From positions 1 through 23,901 of the forward strand of contig JBAVQS010000111.1 of NCBI GenBank assembly GCA_049694275.1: a stretch of DNA of 23,901 nucleotides, given 5' to 3'. Source of the stretch: JBAVQS01 sp049694275. GTDB taxonomy: Bacteria; Chloroflexota; Anaerolineae; UBA4142; SHND01. Shown here piece by piece: positions 14,447-20,997 of the stretch. How positions within the stretch are numbered: the first letter of the stretch is position 1; every line of letters begins with the position of its first letter. The position numbers and the translations under genes were made by a program. Below the pieces are notes generated by a model. The model was not told the DNA's origin. It searched no databases and saw nothing but the letters and a program-made list of their open reading frames with translations.

Positions 14447-16681
14447 CTATTTCGCTTTTCCCATCGCCGCGAAATGCTCCAGCAAGAGGCGGTGGATAAA
14501 GAGATAGCCGCCGCCGACCCTGCGCAGAAAAATGAGGTCGGCCGCGTAATTGAGAAAGCGTGGGTAATTCCAGGGTGCATGGTCAGTGCGCGCGAGGAGT
14601 GCGCGCAGGGCGTAATGCTGAATGACATCCATCCCACCAAACCACAGGGCCGCAAAAGTGGAGAACAGAATGGCCAGCGACAGGCTGCCGAGAATCGCTT
14701 CCAGAATCAGGTAACCCGGCGTTGCCTCATAGTTTGCGAACGCGCGTTGGATCTCGAAAGTTAGAATAACCTGTAACGCGATCAGGAGAATCGTGATGAA
14801 CGCAACCAGCGCCGCGCTCCGGAGTGACAGCAGAATCCCCTGGTTGGGGATGGCCCGCGTATCGGGGACGCCTCGAACCATTCCGCGAAAAGCAAAGGCA
14901 ATCAATCCGACGATGACTCCCAGAAATGTGCCCTGGAAAAGGTACGTTTCCATCACCGTCAGACTGCTGGCGGGTTCACTGCTCGTGAGCAAGGACAGGA
15001 CCGCCAGAACAATCCAGATGACTGCTGTTATTCCGCTGCCCCACAGTCCTCCTCGAATGGCGCGCCGCCAGGACCAGGTAAGGCTTGCCGCAGAATGGAT
15101 ATCGTTATCCGCTGTTCGCCCATTCACCCGCCAGGCCAGGATCAGCGCCGGCAAAAATCCGCGAAGCAGCGATTTAGCGAATTCGAATGTGCTTTCAAGT
15201 GGGACCACGCGGTCGGCGAGGTAAAAGACACCGGCATAGATGAACCAGGTCAGGCCGAACCCGGCGACCAGTTGAACGAGCCGGAGTATTCGCGTGGTCT
15301 GCCCTAACCGTTCCATGAGCTGCAACTGGATGAAATCGATGATGCCGGCGCTGCACATCGCGGCCAATCCCGAATAAAGCACGCGTAGTACAAACTGCTG
15401 CTGGTCCGAGATCTGACGGGCGGCGCCGATTTGTGGATATCCAAAGAGGCTGATGATCGGGTCGCTCCAACCGAGCGCAAGCCCCATCGCTATGCCAGCG
15501 AGCAGGCGGGAGATGAGCGTATAAGCCAAGAGTCCGATTCTGGATTTGAGCCAGCCGGGCTGGAGCTGCTCGATCAAGAAAAGGCTCTGGTTGCGCTCGG
15601 TCATCTGCCGGGCGAGCCAGGCGAGCCAGTGCAAGGTCTGTTCTCTCGAAAAGGGTTGCCGCCCCTGTCCCCGGCGCTTGAACATCTTGTCGAGATACGC
15701 ATCGAACAGGCGTGTGCGCTGCTCGGGCATGCTCACCACGCCCTCGCTCATCAGGGCTTCCGCCGGCACATCCTGGTAGGCCAGGCTCATGATGCTGAGC
15801 ATCAGGGGCGATTCCGCCAGCGTCTGCAGCGCCCCGTCCGTCTGGACCACCCCTCGCAGCGCCGCGAGCCGGGGCCCGGCCTCGGCGAGATACGCGTTCA
15901 CCTGTTCCGCCGTCAGCGGTTGGAGGCGAATCGCCGCATTCAGCTTGAGGCGCAGGGCGATCTGGGTGTATTCCGCCAGGCGGCAGCAGACGGCCAGCCC
16001 GGCGAGCCCGAACTCGGCGGCAAAGGCATTAATCGCCTTGACGCACTCGGCCCGATATTCGGCGCGGACCTCGTCGAGGCCGTCGAGCAGGGGCAGGAGG
16101 CGATGCTGTTGCAGCCAGCCGCGCCCGATGCTGGCGGGAACCTGGTAGCGGGCGGTCAGTTCGCTCACGATCCACTCGACGAGGGGGCGGCGTTCGGACC
16201 AGGAGGAGAGATTGAGCACGACCGGAACGGGCTCGCTCCAGGTTTGGTCGTCCGCAGCGCGTTGGAGTAACCCACGGGCCAGTTCGAGCAGGGTGATTGT
16301 CTTGCCTGACCCCGGCTCGCCGAGAATGAGGAGGGCGCGATTCGCCTGGTCGAACACTTGGAGGATATCCGTCCCGCGAGGGAGGGTTTGGCCGGCGGCG
16401 TCGGGGAGTTCGAGGACGCTCTCCCAGGGGTGGTCGACTGCGCCGGCTTGCATCTCCTTGCCGAGCTCGATGCGGCTGGCCTGGTGGACGGAGCGGTCGA
16501 GCACGCCTTGAATCCAAAAGGTTTGGACCTTGTGGAGGAGGATGGCGAGGTCCTTGCGCGTCAACGCCTCGCTCGCGGGGAGGGCTGCGGGCTTTTGGAT
16601 GACATAGACGTCGCCCGTCGCGGAAAAGATGTTATTGTTCCCGACGACGGTCTGCTGGATGACGGGCTGAGCGGTGGACAT
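14447..16681 (-). CDS. NACHT-family STAND NTPase with multi-pass membrane C-terminus
   Basis: The 744-aa protein has four parts. Residues 5-28 (VVGNNNIFSATGDVYVIQ) match the Gly/Asn-rich N-terminal motif seen in many bacterial STAND proteins. A short helical linker leads to the NACHT NTPase: Walker A GEPGSGKT at 121-128 and Walker B LLPLLDGLDEV at 195-205, followed by the helical lid. After about residue 400 come some eight hydrophobic segments, then a conserved-looking tail GGGYLFIHRLLLEHFA. STAND NTPases act as signal-dependent switches; bacterial NACHT proteins include antiphage sensors. Membrane segments in place of a repeat sensor suggest a membrane effector or membrane-damage sensor. 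I chose the ATG at 16681; an ATG at 16711 lies upstream of the predicted transcription start. Neither has a Shine-Dalgarno. It stands alone on its strand. Confidence 0.85.
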   Translation of the reverse strand: MSTAQPVIQQTVVGNNNIFSATGDVYVIQKPAALPASEALTRKDLAILLHKVQTFWIQGVLDRSVHQASRIELGKEMQAGAVDHPWESVLELPDAAGQTLPRGTDILQVFDQANRALLILGEPGSGKTITLLELARGLLQRAADDQTWSEPVPVVLNLSSWSERRPLVEWIVSELTARYQVPASIGRGWLQQHRLLPLLDGLDEVRAEYRAECVKAINAFAAEFGLAGLAVCCRLAEYTQIALRLKLNAAIRLQPLTAEQVNAYLAEAGPRLAALRGVVQTDGALQTLAESPLMLSIMSLAYQDVPAEALMSEGVVSMPEQRTRLFDAYLDKMFKRRGQGRQPFSREQTLHWLAWLARQMTERNQSLFLIEQLQPGWLKSRIGLLAYTLISRLLAGIAMGLALGWSDPIISLFGYPQIGAARQISDQQQFVLRVLYSGLAAMCSAGIIDFIQLQLMERLGQTTRILRLVQLVAGFGLTWFIYAGVFYLADRVVPLESTFEFAKSLLRGFLPALILAWRVNGRTADNDIHSAASLTWSWRRAIRGGLWGSGITAVIWIVLAVLSLLTSSEPASSLTVMETYLFQGTFLGVIVGLIAFAFRGMVRGVPDTRAIPNQGILLSLRSAALVAFITILLIALQVILTFEIQRAFANYEATPGYLILEAILGSLSLAILFSTFAALWFGGMDVIQHYALRALLARTDHAPWNYPRFLNYAADLIFLRRVGGGYLFIHRLLLEHFAAMGKAK

Positions 16682-16701
16682 AGGGTCGGTAAGCTGACTG
16701 G

Positions 16702-16707
16702 ATTCTA
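16702..16707 (-). promoter_or_regulatory. -10 element of the NACHT gene
   Basis: TAGAAT on the minus strand, 21 bases from the ATG at 16681. The hexamer 17 bases upstream (TTTTCG) is a poor -35, so this is a weak or activator-dependent promoter. Confidence 0.4.
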
Positions 16708-16754
16708 ACATCAAAAGAGTCAAACGAAAAGGCCTCGCGGGGTATATTCGGAAT

Positions 16755-16782
16755 TTGCGCTCCTTCTGTGCAGTGCTACAAT
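16755..16782 (+). promoter_or_regulatory. Promoter of the winged-helix/Fe-S gene
   Basis: TTGCGC (16755-16760), a 16-base spacer and TACAAT (16777-16782). Predicted start near 16789 gives a leader of about 64 bases. It is divergent from the NACHT promoter, about 50 bases away. The overlap with the ATG at 16781 argues against that ATG as a translation start. Confidence 0.5.
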
Positions 16783-16852
16783 GAAGGCGCCCGGCTCGTG
16801 CAGGAACCGGGGCCGGGTAAGAACGTTGATATTCTATCGAGGGTATCTTCAA

Positions 16853-18133
16853 ATGTCACACACTGCATTGAGATCCGGCTATACCGACCTCGTCGGGCGC
16901 CTCAACCGTTTTCCCCAGGGCGCTCCCCCCTCCGAAACACTTTACAAGATCCTCCAGATCCTTTTCAGCGAGCGCGAAGCGCAGTTGGTCGCGCTGTTGC
17001 CGATCAAGCCCTTTACCGCGGACAAGGCGAGCCAGGTTTGGAAGGTAGACCTGAAGGAGGCAACCAGGACGCTGGAGGAGTTGGCAAGCCGCGCCATCCT
17101 GGTGGATATGGAACGGGACGGCGAGACCACGTATGTCCTATCCCCTCCGATGGCCGGCTTTTTTGAATTCTCGATGATGCGCCTGCGCGGGGATATTGAC
17201 CAGCATGCGCTGGCGGAGCTGTTCTATCAATACCTGAACGTCGAAGAGGAGTTTATCCGCGCGCTGTTTGCCAACGGCGAGACGCAGCTCGGGCGGGCCT
17301 TTGTGAACGAGCCGGCGCTGTCGGCTGATAACGCGGCGCATGTGCTGGATTATGAACGGGCGAGCGAGGTGATTCGCACCGCCACGCACCGCGGCATCAG
17401 CATGTGCTACTGCCGCCACAAGATGGAGCATATGGGCCGGGCGTGCAAGGCGCCGATGAACATCTGCATGACCTTTAACGGCTCGGCCGACGCGCTGACC
17501 CGGCACGGCTATGCGCGTCCGGTCGATGTGCAGGAGGGGCTCGACCTGTTGGCGCAGGCGCATGCCCACAACCTGGTCCAGTTCGGCGAGAATGGTCGCC
17601 AGGGGGTGAACTTTATCTGCAACTGCTGCGGCTGCTGCTGTGAGGCGATGATTGCCGCTCGCAAGTTCGGCCTCCTTCACCCGGTCCACACGACCAACTT
17701 TATCCCGGAAATCAACCTCGACCCATGCAACGGCTGTGGCAAGTGCGTGAATGTCTGCCCGGTCGAGGCGATGACGCTGGTCTCGGCTAACAATTCGCGC
17801 CAGCCGTGGCGCAAAAAGGCCAAGCTGGACGAAGAGGTCTGCCTGGGGTGTGGGGTGTGCGTGCGCAGTTGTGCGCTCGGCGCCCTGTCGCTCCGCTCGC
17901 GTCCCGAGCGCGTCATCACGCCGATCAATTCCGTTCACCGCGTGGTGATGATGGCGCTTGAACGCGGCGACCTCCAGAACCTGATCTTTGACAATCGCGT
18001 GCTCTGGAATCACCGCGCCCTGGCCGCTGTTCTCGGCGTTGTCCTCCGCCTATCGCCGGTCAAGCGCGCCCTGGCGAGCAAGCAGGTCAAGTCGCGCTAC
18101 TTGGAAGCGCTCGTCACGCGGATACAGGTTTAG
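16853..18133 (+). CDS. Winged-helix-like N-terminus fused to a multi-cluster Fe-S ferredoxin domain
   Basis: The 426-aa protein starts with a helical region and a winged-helix-like segment (about 40-100; KASQVWKVDLKEATRTLEEL followed by a beta wing). A Cys-rich core follows with CYCRHK (C185, C187), C198, C205, and the unusual run CNCCGCCCE at 256-264. Two canonical 4Fe-4S motifs complete it: CNGCGKCVNVC at 292-302 and CLGCGVCVRSC at 330-340. The same CxC ... CNC plan occurs in the convergent 268-aa protein, so they share a domain. Such proteins are electron-transfer or redox-sensing; the substrate is unknown. The ATG at 16853 has GAGGG nine bases upstream; the earlier in-frame ATG at 16781 is inside the promoter. 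Its TAG overlaps by four bases with the TAA of the convergent small ferredoxin gene. Confidence 0.82.
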   Translation: MSHTALRSGYTDLVGRLNRFPQGAPPSETLYKILQILFSEREAQLVALLPIKPFTADKASQVWKVDLKEATRTLEELASRAILVDMERDGETTYVLSPPMAGFFEFSMMRLRGDIDQHALAELFYQYLNVEEEFIRALFANGETQLGRAFVNEPALSADNAAHVLDYERASEVIRTATHRGISMCYCRHKMEHMGRACKAPMNICMTFNGSADALTRHGYARPVDVQEGLDLLAQAHAHNLVQFGENGRQGVNFICNCCGCCCEAMIAARKFGLLHPVHTTNFIPEINLDPCNGCGKCVNVCPVEAMTLVSANNSRQPWRKKAKLDEEVCLGCGVCVRSCALGALSLRSRPERVITPINSVHRVVMMALERGDLQNLIFDNRVLWNHRALAAVLGVVLRLSPVKRALASKQVKSRYLEALVTRIQV

Positions 18134-18348
18134 TGGAGCGTGATGGCGTGCGGCGGGCAGAAGGTTTCGCACTCGCGGCAGAGGTTGCACCGGGAAGCAA
18201 ACATGGGTTGGATGACCCAGCCGGCTGCGGCGATGCCCCGCTTGCGGCGCTGGCGCGGGTAGATGCCGAACACCTTTTCGGGACAGCGGTCGAGGCACAG
18301 CCGGCACTCGCGCGGGTCCTGGCAGGTCTCTTGAATCTGTATCTTCAT
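18130..18348 (-). CDS. Small ferredoxin-like protein
   Basis: The 72-aa product has two Cys groups, CQDPRECRLCLDRCP (residues about 9-23) and CNLCRECETFCPP (about 54-66), so it can hold two 4Fe-4S clusters. A basic stretch between them (RQRRKRG) is unusual for a ferredoxin and could dock a partner. The ATG at 18348 has GGAGG five bases upstream. It lies downstream of the 268-aa Fe-S gene, separated by 53 bases that hold a 35-bp palindrome, and ends head-on against the 426-aa Fe-S gene. It probably passes electrons between the larger proteins; that is inference. Confidence 0.8.
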   Translation of the reverse strand: MKIQIQETCQDPRECRLCLDRCPEKVFGIYPRQRRKRGIAAAGWVIQPMFASRCNLCRECETFCPPHAITLH

Positions 18349-18373
18349 CGCATCCTCCAGGGAGATTGTTTCG

Positions 18374-18408
18374 CTGGTAGGAGCAGGTTTCAAACCTGCC
18401 CCTACCAG
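18374..18408. repeat. 35-bp near-perfect palindrome between two Fe-S genes
   Basis: CTGGTAGGAGCAGGTTT and AAACCTGCCCCTACCAG pair over 17 bases with one mismatch and a single-base centre. It supplies the TAG stop (18402-18404) of the 268-aa gene. It is a different family from the GTAGGGGCGA repeat despite the similar CCCCTAC end. It could damp expression of the small ferredoxin gene downstream. Confidence 0.8.
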
Positions 18409-19208
18409 GAGAGCCCCGCGAACTCGCTCCGGGGCTTGAGCGCGATCGCGTCCCTACCACAGACCGCGCGGCAGACGCCGCAGCCATAGCACTGGCGCGG
18501 CTCGATGGTCGCCTTTTTAGCCGAGTGCGAAAAACCGATCGCGCCGAACTGGCAGTGGAGCAGGCATTTCTGGCAGCCGTTGCACTGGTCCCAGTTGACG
18601 AGCCCGACGTATTCCGCTCGGAACATGGTCTGCAGGCTGTTGGTCTTGACCTGGATGCGATAGGCGAGGCAGTCCTGATCGCAATTGCAGAGGCCGCCGA
18701 TGAAGGGGGTTTTGAAGGTCCAGACGGAATGGATGAACCCCTGCTTGTCAAAAGTGTGCAGCAAGCGCTTGGCCTCTTGCTTGTCCATCACCTCAAAGCT
18801 GGAGGCGAAATCGGGATAGTCCCTGGCCATGTCCGTCGGAAATGACCCGAGGCCAAAGCAATAGCGCGCCTCGCGCCCGGTGGTCAGGCTCCGGCAGACG
18901 CAGGGGAGGCGGACAATCGAATCCTGCAGGTCAATCACCTGCTCGACATCTTCGATAGGCACGACCTGGCCCCAGTGCGTCGCCTTTTGTTGCCGCTCCG
19001 CCATAAAGCGTACGAACCGGTATGCAAAACCGATCCGGCGAATGCCGTCCAACTGGGCAATCGATTTGGCCGAGCTCTCTTCAAAGTACCGCGCAAAGTG
19101 CTCGATATAGGGGATTCGGTCCTGTTGCGCCAACATCTCGCGCGAATAGTTGCGCGCCTGCAGGTACCACTTTTCTCCCTCGCCGTGTTGCGTGCAGAAT
19201 TCACACAT
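18402..19208 (-). CDS. Multi-cluster 4Fe-4S protein
   Basis: The 268-aa soluble protein opens MCEFCTQHGEGEKWYLQARN with a CxxC (C2, C5). A helical segment follows, then CVC (C103, C105), C117, CNCDQDC (C174, C176, C180), and two ferredoxin motifs, CNGCQKCLLHC at 209-219 and CYGCGVCRAVC at 240-250. The CxC and CNC groups parallel those of the 426-aa protein, which carries a winged-helix-like domain instead of the CxxC start. The ATG at 19208 has AGGAGG nine bases upstream. Its final residues (LSW) and TAG come from the palindromic repeat, so the natural end may have been rewritten. A strong promoter and a terminator-like hairpin lie in its leader. The metabolic partner is unknown; no corrinoid or aldehyde oxidoreductase gene is in view. 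Confidence 0.82.
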   Translation of the reverse strand: MCEFCTQHGEGEKWYLQARNYSREMLAQQDRIPYIEHFARYFEESSAKSIAQLDGIRRIGFAYRFVRFMAERQQKATHWGQVVPIEDVEQVIDLQDSIVRLPCVCRSLTTGREARYCFGLGSFPTDMARDYPDFASSFEVMDKQEAKRLLHTFDKQGFIHSVWTFKTPFIGGLCNCDQDCLAYRIQVKTNSLQTMFRAEYVGLVNWDQCNGCQKCLLHCQFGAIGFSHSAKKATIEPRQCYGCGVCRAVCGRDAIALKPRSEFAGLSW

Positions 19209-19226
19209 GCCCCATCTCCTCCTGCC

Positions 19227-19261
19227 AAAAAGCAAAAACCGGCCCGGATTTCCGAGTCGGT
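19227..19261 (-). promoter_or_regulatory. Terminator-like hairpin in the Fe-S gene leader (attenuator candidate)
   Basis: On the minus strand ACCGACTCGG pairs with CCGGGCCGGT (eight Watson-Crick pairs, one G-U, one mismatch; AAAT loop), followed at once by TTTTTGCTTTTT. It lies between the promoter (start near 19298) and the ribosome site of the gene starting at 19208. An upstream CCCGG (about 19288-19292) could pair with CCGGG and disrupt it. Confidence 0.5.
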
Positions 19262-19304
19262 TCATCAACTCTACAGACCAGGCCACCGCCGGGTCAGCGC
19301 GAAC

Positions 19305-19333
19305 AGTATACGATGGAGGTCGATGCAAGTCAA
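19305..19333 (-). promoter_or_regulatory. Promoter of the 268-aa Fe-S gene
   Basis: On the minus strand TTGACT (19328-19333), a 17-base spacer and TATACT (19305-19310). Predicted start near 19298 gives a leader of about 90 bases. Back to back with the vapBC promoter, 22 bases between the two -35 boxes. Confidence 0.65.
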
Positions 19334-19355
19334 TGTGGGATGACGCTCATAGTCT

Positions 19356-19384
19356 TTGACAGACCAGGTATTTGGCTTTATCAT
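19356..19384 (+). promoter_or_regulatory. Promoter of the vapBC operon
   Basis: A perfect TTGACA (19356-19361), a 17-base spacer and TATCAT (19379-19384). Predicted start near 19391. Three AACG repeats (AACGAACGAACGAA) lie just downstream, with ATTCG before and CGAAT after them; these could be an antitoxin-type operator. Confidence 0.65.
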
Positions 19385-19441
19385 TCGAGCATAACGAACG
19401 AACGAATTTCAGACGCATTGAGAGTGCAATATAGAAGGCTT

Positions 19442-19696
19442 ATGAAATCATCTGTAAAACAGGACAAACTGTGGCGCGAATTTACGGAACTGTCCCCCGA
19501 GCTGCAGCAACAGGTAGTTGATTTTATCGCTTTCTTGCGCGTGCGCTACGCTGCGCAATCGAGCAAGGCAGCCAAGCGCCCAAGTCTGAATAAGGAATTG
19601 TTTGTCGGTATCTGGCGAGACCGTAAGGATCTCGCAGATAGCACTAGCTGGGTCCGCCAGGTGCGCGCAAACGAATGGAAAAACGACGGTGGCTGA
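19442..19696 (+). CDS. VapB-type antitoxin (DUF2281-like)
   Basis: The 84-aa product has a conserved-looking start (WREFTELSPELQQQVVDFIAFLRVRY, about residues 11-36) resembling DUF2281 antitoxins, followed by a flexible, polar tail (about 37-84) that would wrap the toxin. There is no separate DNA-binding domain. The ATG at 19442 has AAGG close upstream and follows a good promoter by about 50 bases. An open frame begins far upstream at 19022 but passes through both promoters and is not used. Its TGA overlaps the GTG of the downstream PIN toxin by eight bases, the usual arrangement in toxin-antitoxin pairs. The antitoxin would neutralise the toxin and may repress the operon with it. Confidence 0.8.
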   Translation: MKSSVKQDKLWREFTELSPELQQQVVDFIAFLRVRYAAQSSKAAKRPSLNKELFVGIWRDRKDLADSTSWVRQVRANEWKNDGG

Positions 19697-20102
19697 TTTC
19701 ATCATCATTGACACTGACATTTTGATCGACGCTGGTCGTGGAGTTGCCGAGGCCCTCGCTTGCTTGAGCGAAATCGAAGATCGAGCTATTCCGTCGATTA
19801 GCTCGATCACAGAGATGGAATTGGTCATTGGTTGTCGCAACAAGACAGAATTGCATGCCTTGGATCATTTTCTCGCCCGCTTTGATGTAATAGGGCTGAA
19901 CGAGCGAATATCTCAACAGGCCGTCGAGTTATTGCGCCAGTATCGACTGAGCCATGGTTTGCTCATTGCTGATGCTCTCATTGCTGCAACTGCGCTTGTT
20001 AGAAACACCCCATTTGTCACGAAAAATAATCGCGATTATCGGTTCATCGCGGGCCTCAACCTGCTTCCTTACCCGAATCCATTCGTCTCTGAGAACAAGT
20101 GA
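19689..20102 (+). CDS. vapC: VapC-type PIN-domain ribonuclease toxin
   Basis: The 137-aa protein has the PIN fold pattern: FIIIDTDILID (D8), SSITEMELVIG (E42 or E44), a helical centre, LLIADALIAATAL (D95) and TKNNRDYRFI (D116). These four acidic residues form the Mg-binding site of VapC toxins, which cut tRNA or rRNA. Length is typical. The start is the GTG at 19689, overlapping the antitoxin end; the in-frame ATG at 19602 would lie inside the antitoxin gene. The catalytic set is complete, so the toxin is probably active. The CPBP protease gene starts 16 bases after its stop and is probably cotranscribed. Confidence 0.9.
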   Translation: MADFIIIDTDILIDAGRGVAEALACLSEIEDRAIPSISSITEMELVIGCRNKTELHALDHFLARFDVIGLNERISQQAVELLRQYRLSHGLLIADALIAATALVRNTPFVTKNNRDYRFIAGLNLLPYPNPFVSENK

Positions 20103-20111
20103 ATCGGGTCT

Positions 20112-20142
20112 GCTCAGAATGAGACCCGTTATCATTCTGAGC
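20112..20142. repeat. Perfect 11-bp inverted repeat across the CPBP start codon
   Basis: GCTCAGAATGA (20112-20122) and TCATTCTGAGC (20132-20142) are exact complements around a nine-base loop. The ATG at 20119 lies in the left arm, so the hairpin would hide the start. The CATTCTGAGC arm resembles a dispersed repeat common in some Chloroflexota, so it may be a repeat remnant. Confidence 0.7.
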
Positions 20143-20820
20143 TTGACCCTCGTTCTTGTCTCGAATGGTCTGGGATGGCTCATTTCTGCTACTGGCATTG
20201 ACCGCCAATCTGCCTATTTTACCTGGGCAGTCGTGCTCCTGCTTGCGGCGCTGTGGTGGGCGCGTGGTTCTGCTCATCTCACCTGGTCGGACATCGGCTT
20301 GGCTGGCGAGGGGGGAAAGCGTAGCGCCGCAATTGGCTTGTTGTGTGGTATTGGGTTGGCCATCCCACTCTTCGTGTTCATGCTTTTCGCGCCTCTGCTG
20401 GCTGGCCCCGTCCATTATGGCGAGATCCAGAGCCTCGATGCGCTCGCTCTGCTCTGGCGGGTCGGAGTTGAGCTCACGATTGCCACCGCGTTGACCGAAG
20501 AGATCCTCTTTCGTGGGATTCTCCAGGCGCTCTTCGAGCGCGTCTGGACCACAACTCGCGCGCTGGTCTCGACGAACGTCGTCTTTGCCCTCTGGCATCT
20601 CTGGGCGAATGCTCTCTCTTTGCAGCAGAACAAGGTCGTCATTCCATTTCTCTCTGCCGATGCTTCCCAGGCGCTGGGTTACCTGGGCTCGCTCGTCGCC
20701 GTCGGGATGGGCGGGTTGCTCTTGAGCATTCTGCGTGAACGCACCCGCCATCTGGCCGGAAGCGTCATAGCCCATTGGGCCGCGGTCGCCGCCATGACGC
20801 TGATGATCTATATGCGATAA
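20119..20820 (+). CDS. CPBP-family intramembrane metalloprotease (CAAX protease/bacteriocin-processing)
   Basis: The 233-aa protein has about seven membrane helices and the three CPBP motifs: EEILFRG (E127, E128, R132), FALWHLWAN (F156, H160) and SVIAHWAAV (H219). These bind the metal of Rce1-like proteases. Bacterial members serve in protein maturation, immunity to bacteriocins or signalling; the substrate here is unknown. The ATG at 20119 lies within an inverted repeat and lacks a Shine-Dalgarno, so translation may depend on coupling to vapC, whose stop is 16 bases upstream. Longer frames starting within vapC are rejected. It is followed by 177 bases that hold the mrp promoter and repeat. 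Confidence 0.85.
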   Translation: MRPVIILSLTLVLVSNGLGWLISATGIDRQSAYFTWAVVLLLAALWWARGSAHLTWSDIGLAGEGGKRSAAIGLLCGIGLAIPLFVFMLFAPLLAGPVHYGEIQSLDALALLWRVGVELTIATALTEEILFRGILQALFERVWTTTRALVSTNVVFALWHLWANALSLQQNKVVIPFLSADASQALGYLGSLVAVGMGGLLLSILRERTRHLAGSVIAHWAAVAAMTLMIYMR

Positions 20821-20849
20821 GCGATGGCAGTGGTATTTTGACGGGAGAA

Positions 20850-20878
20850 TAGACGAATCCCGAGGTTCTGAGTATAAT
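20850..20878 (+). promoter_or_regulatory. Promoter of mrp
   Basis: TAGACG (20850-20855), a 17-base spacer and a perfect TATAAT (20873-20878). Predicted start near 20885 gives a leader of about 113 bases that contains the repeat at 20939-20977. Confidence 0.6.
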
Positions 20879-20938
20879 TCCGGTGTGGTTTAAAGAAAAA
20901 GCCACGCTTTTATTTTGCCAGTACACCCCTCCTCATTT

Positions 20939-20977
20939 CCCTTCTCCTGTTCGCATGTTGTTGCGGACAGGAGAGGG
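20939..20977. repeat. Palindromic repeat in the mrp leader
   Basis: CCCTTCTCCTGTTCGC and GCGGACAGGAGAGGG pair over about 14 bases with one bulge and one G-T, around an eight-base loop. The following GGGTTAGGGGGCGAGG looks like the usual tail of this repeat type and supplies the GAGG ribosome site of mrp. Confidence 0.7.
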
Positions 20978-20997
20978 GGTTAGGGGGCGAGGACGAT

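Noticed and set aside
16682..16852. Upstream in-frame starts for the NACHT gene (16711 and 16852)
   Set aside because: They precede or overlap the predicted -10 box and have no ribosome site; the typical N-terminal motif begins just after the ATG at 16681.
19022..19441. N-terminal extension of the antitoxin frame
   Set aside because: It runs antisense through the Fe-S gene and both divergent promoters; the ATG at 19442 has a ribosome site and a family-like start.
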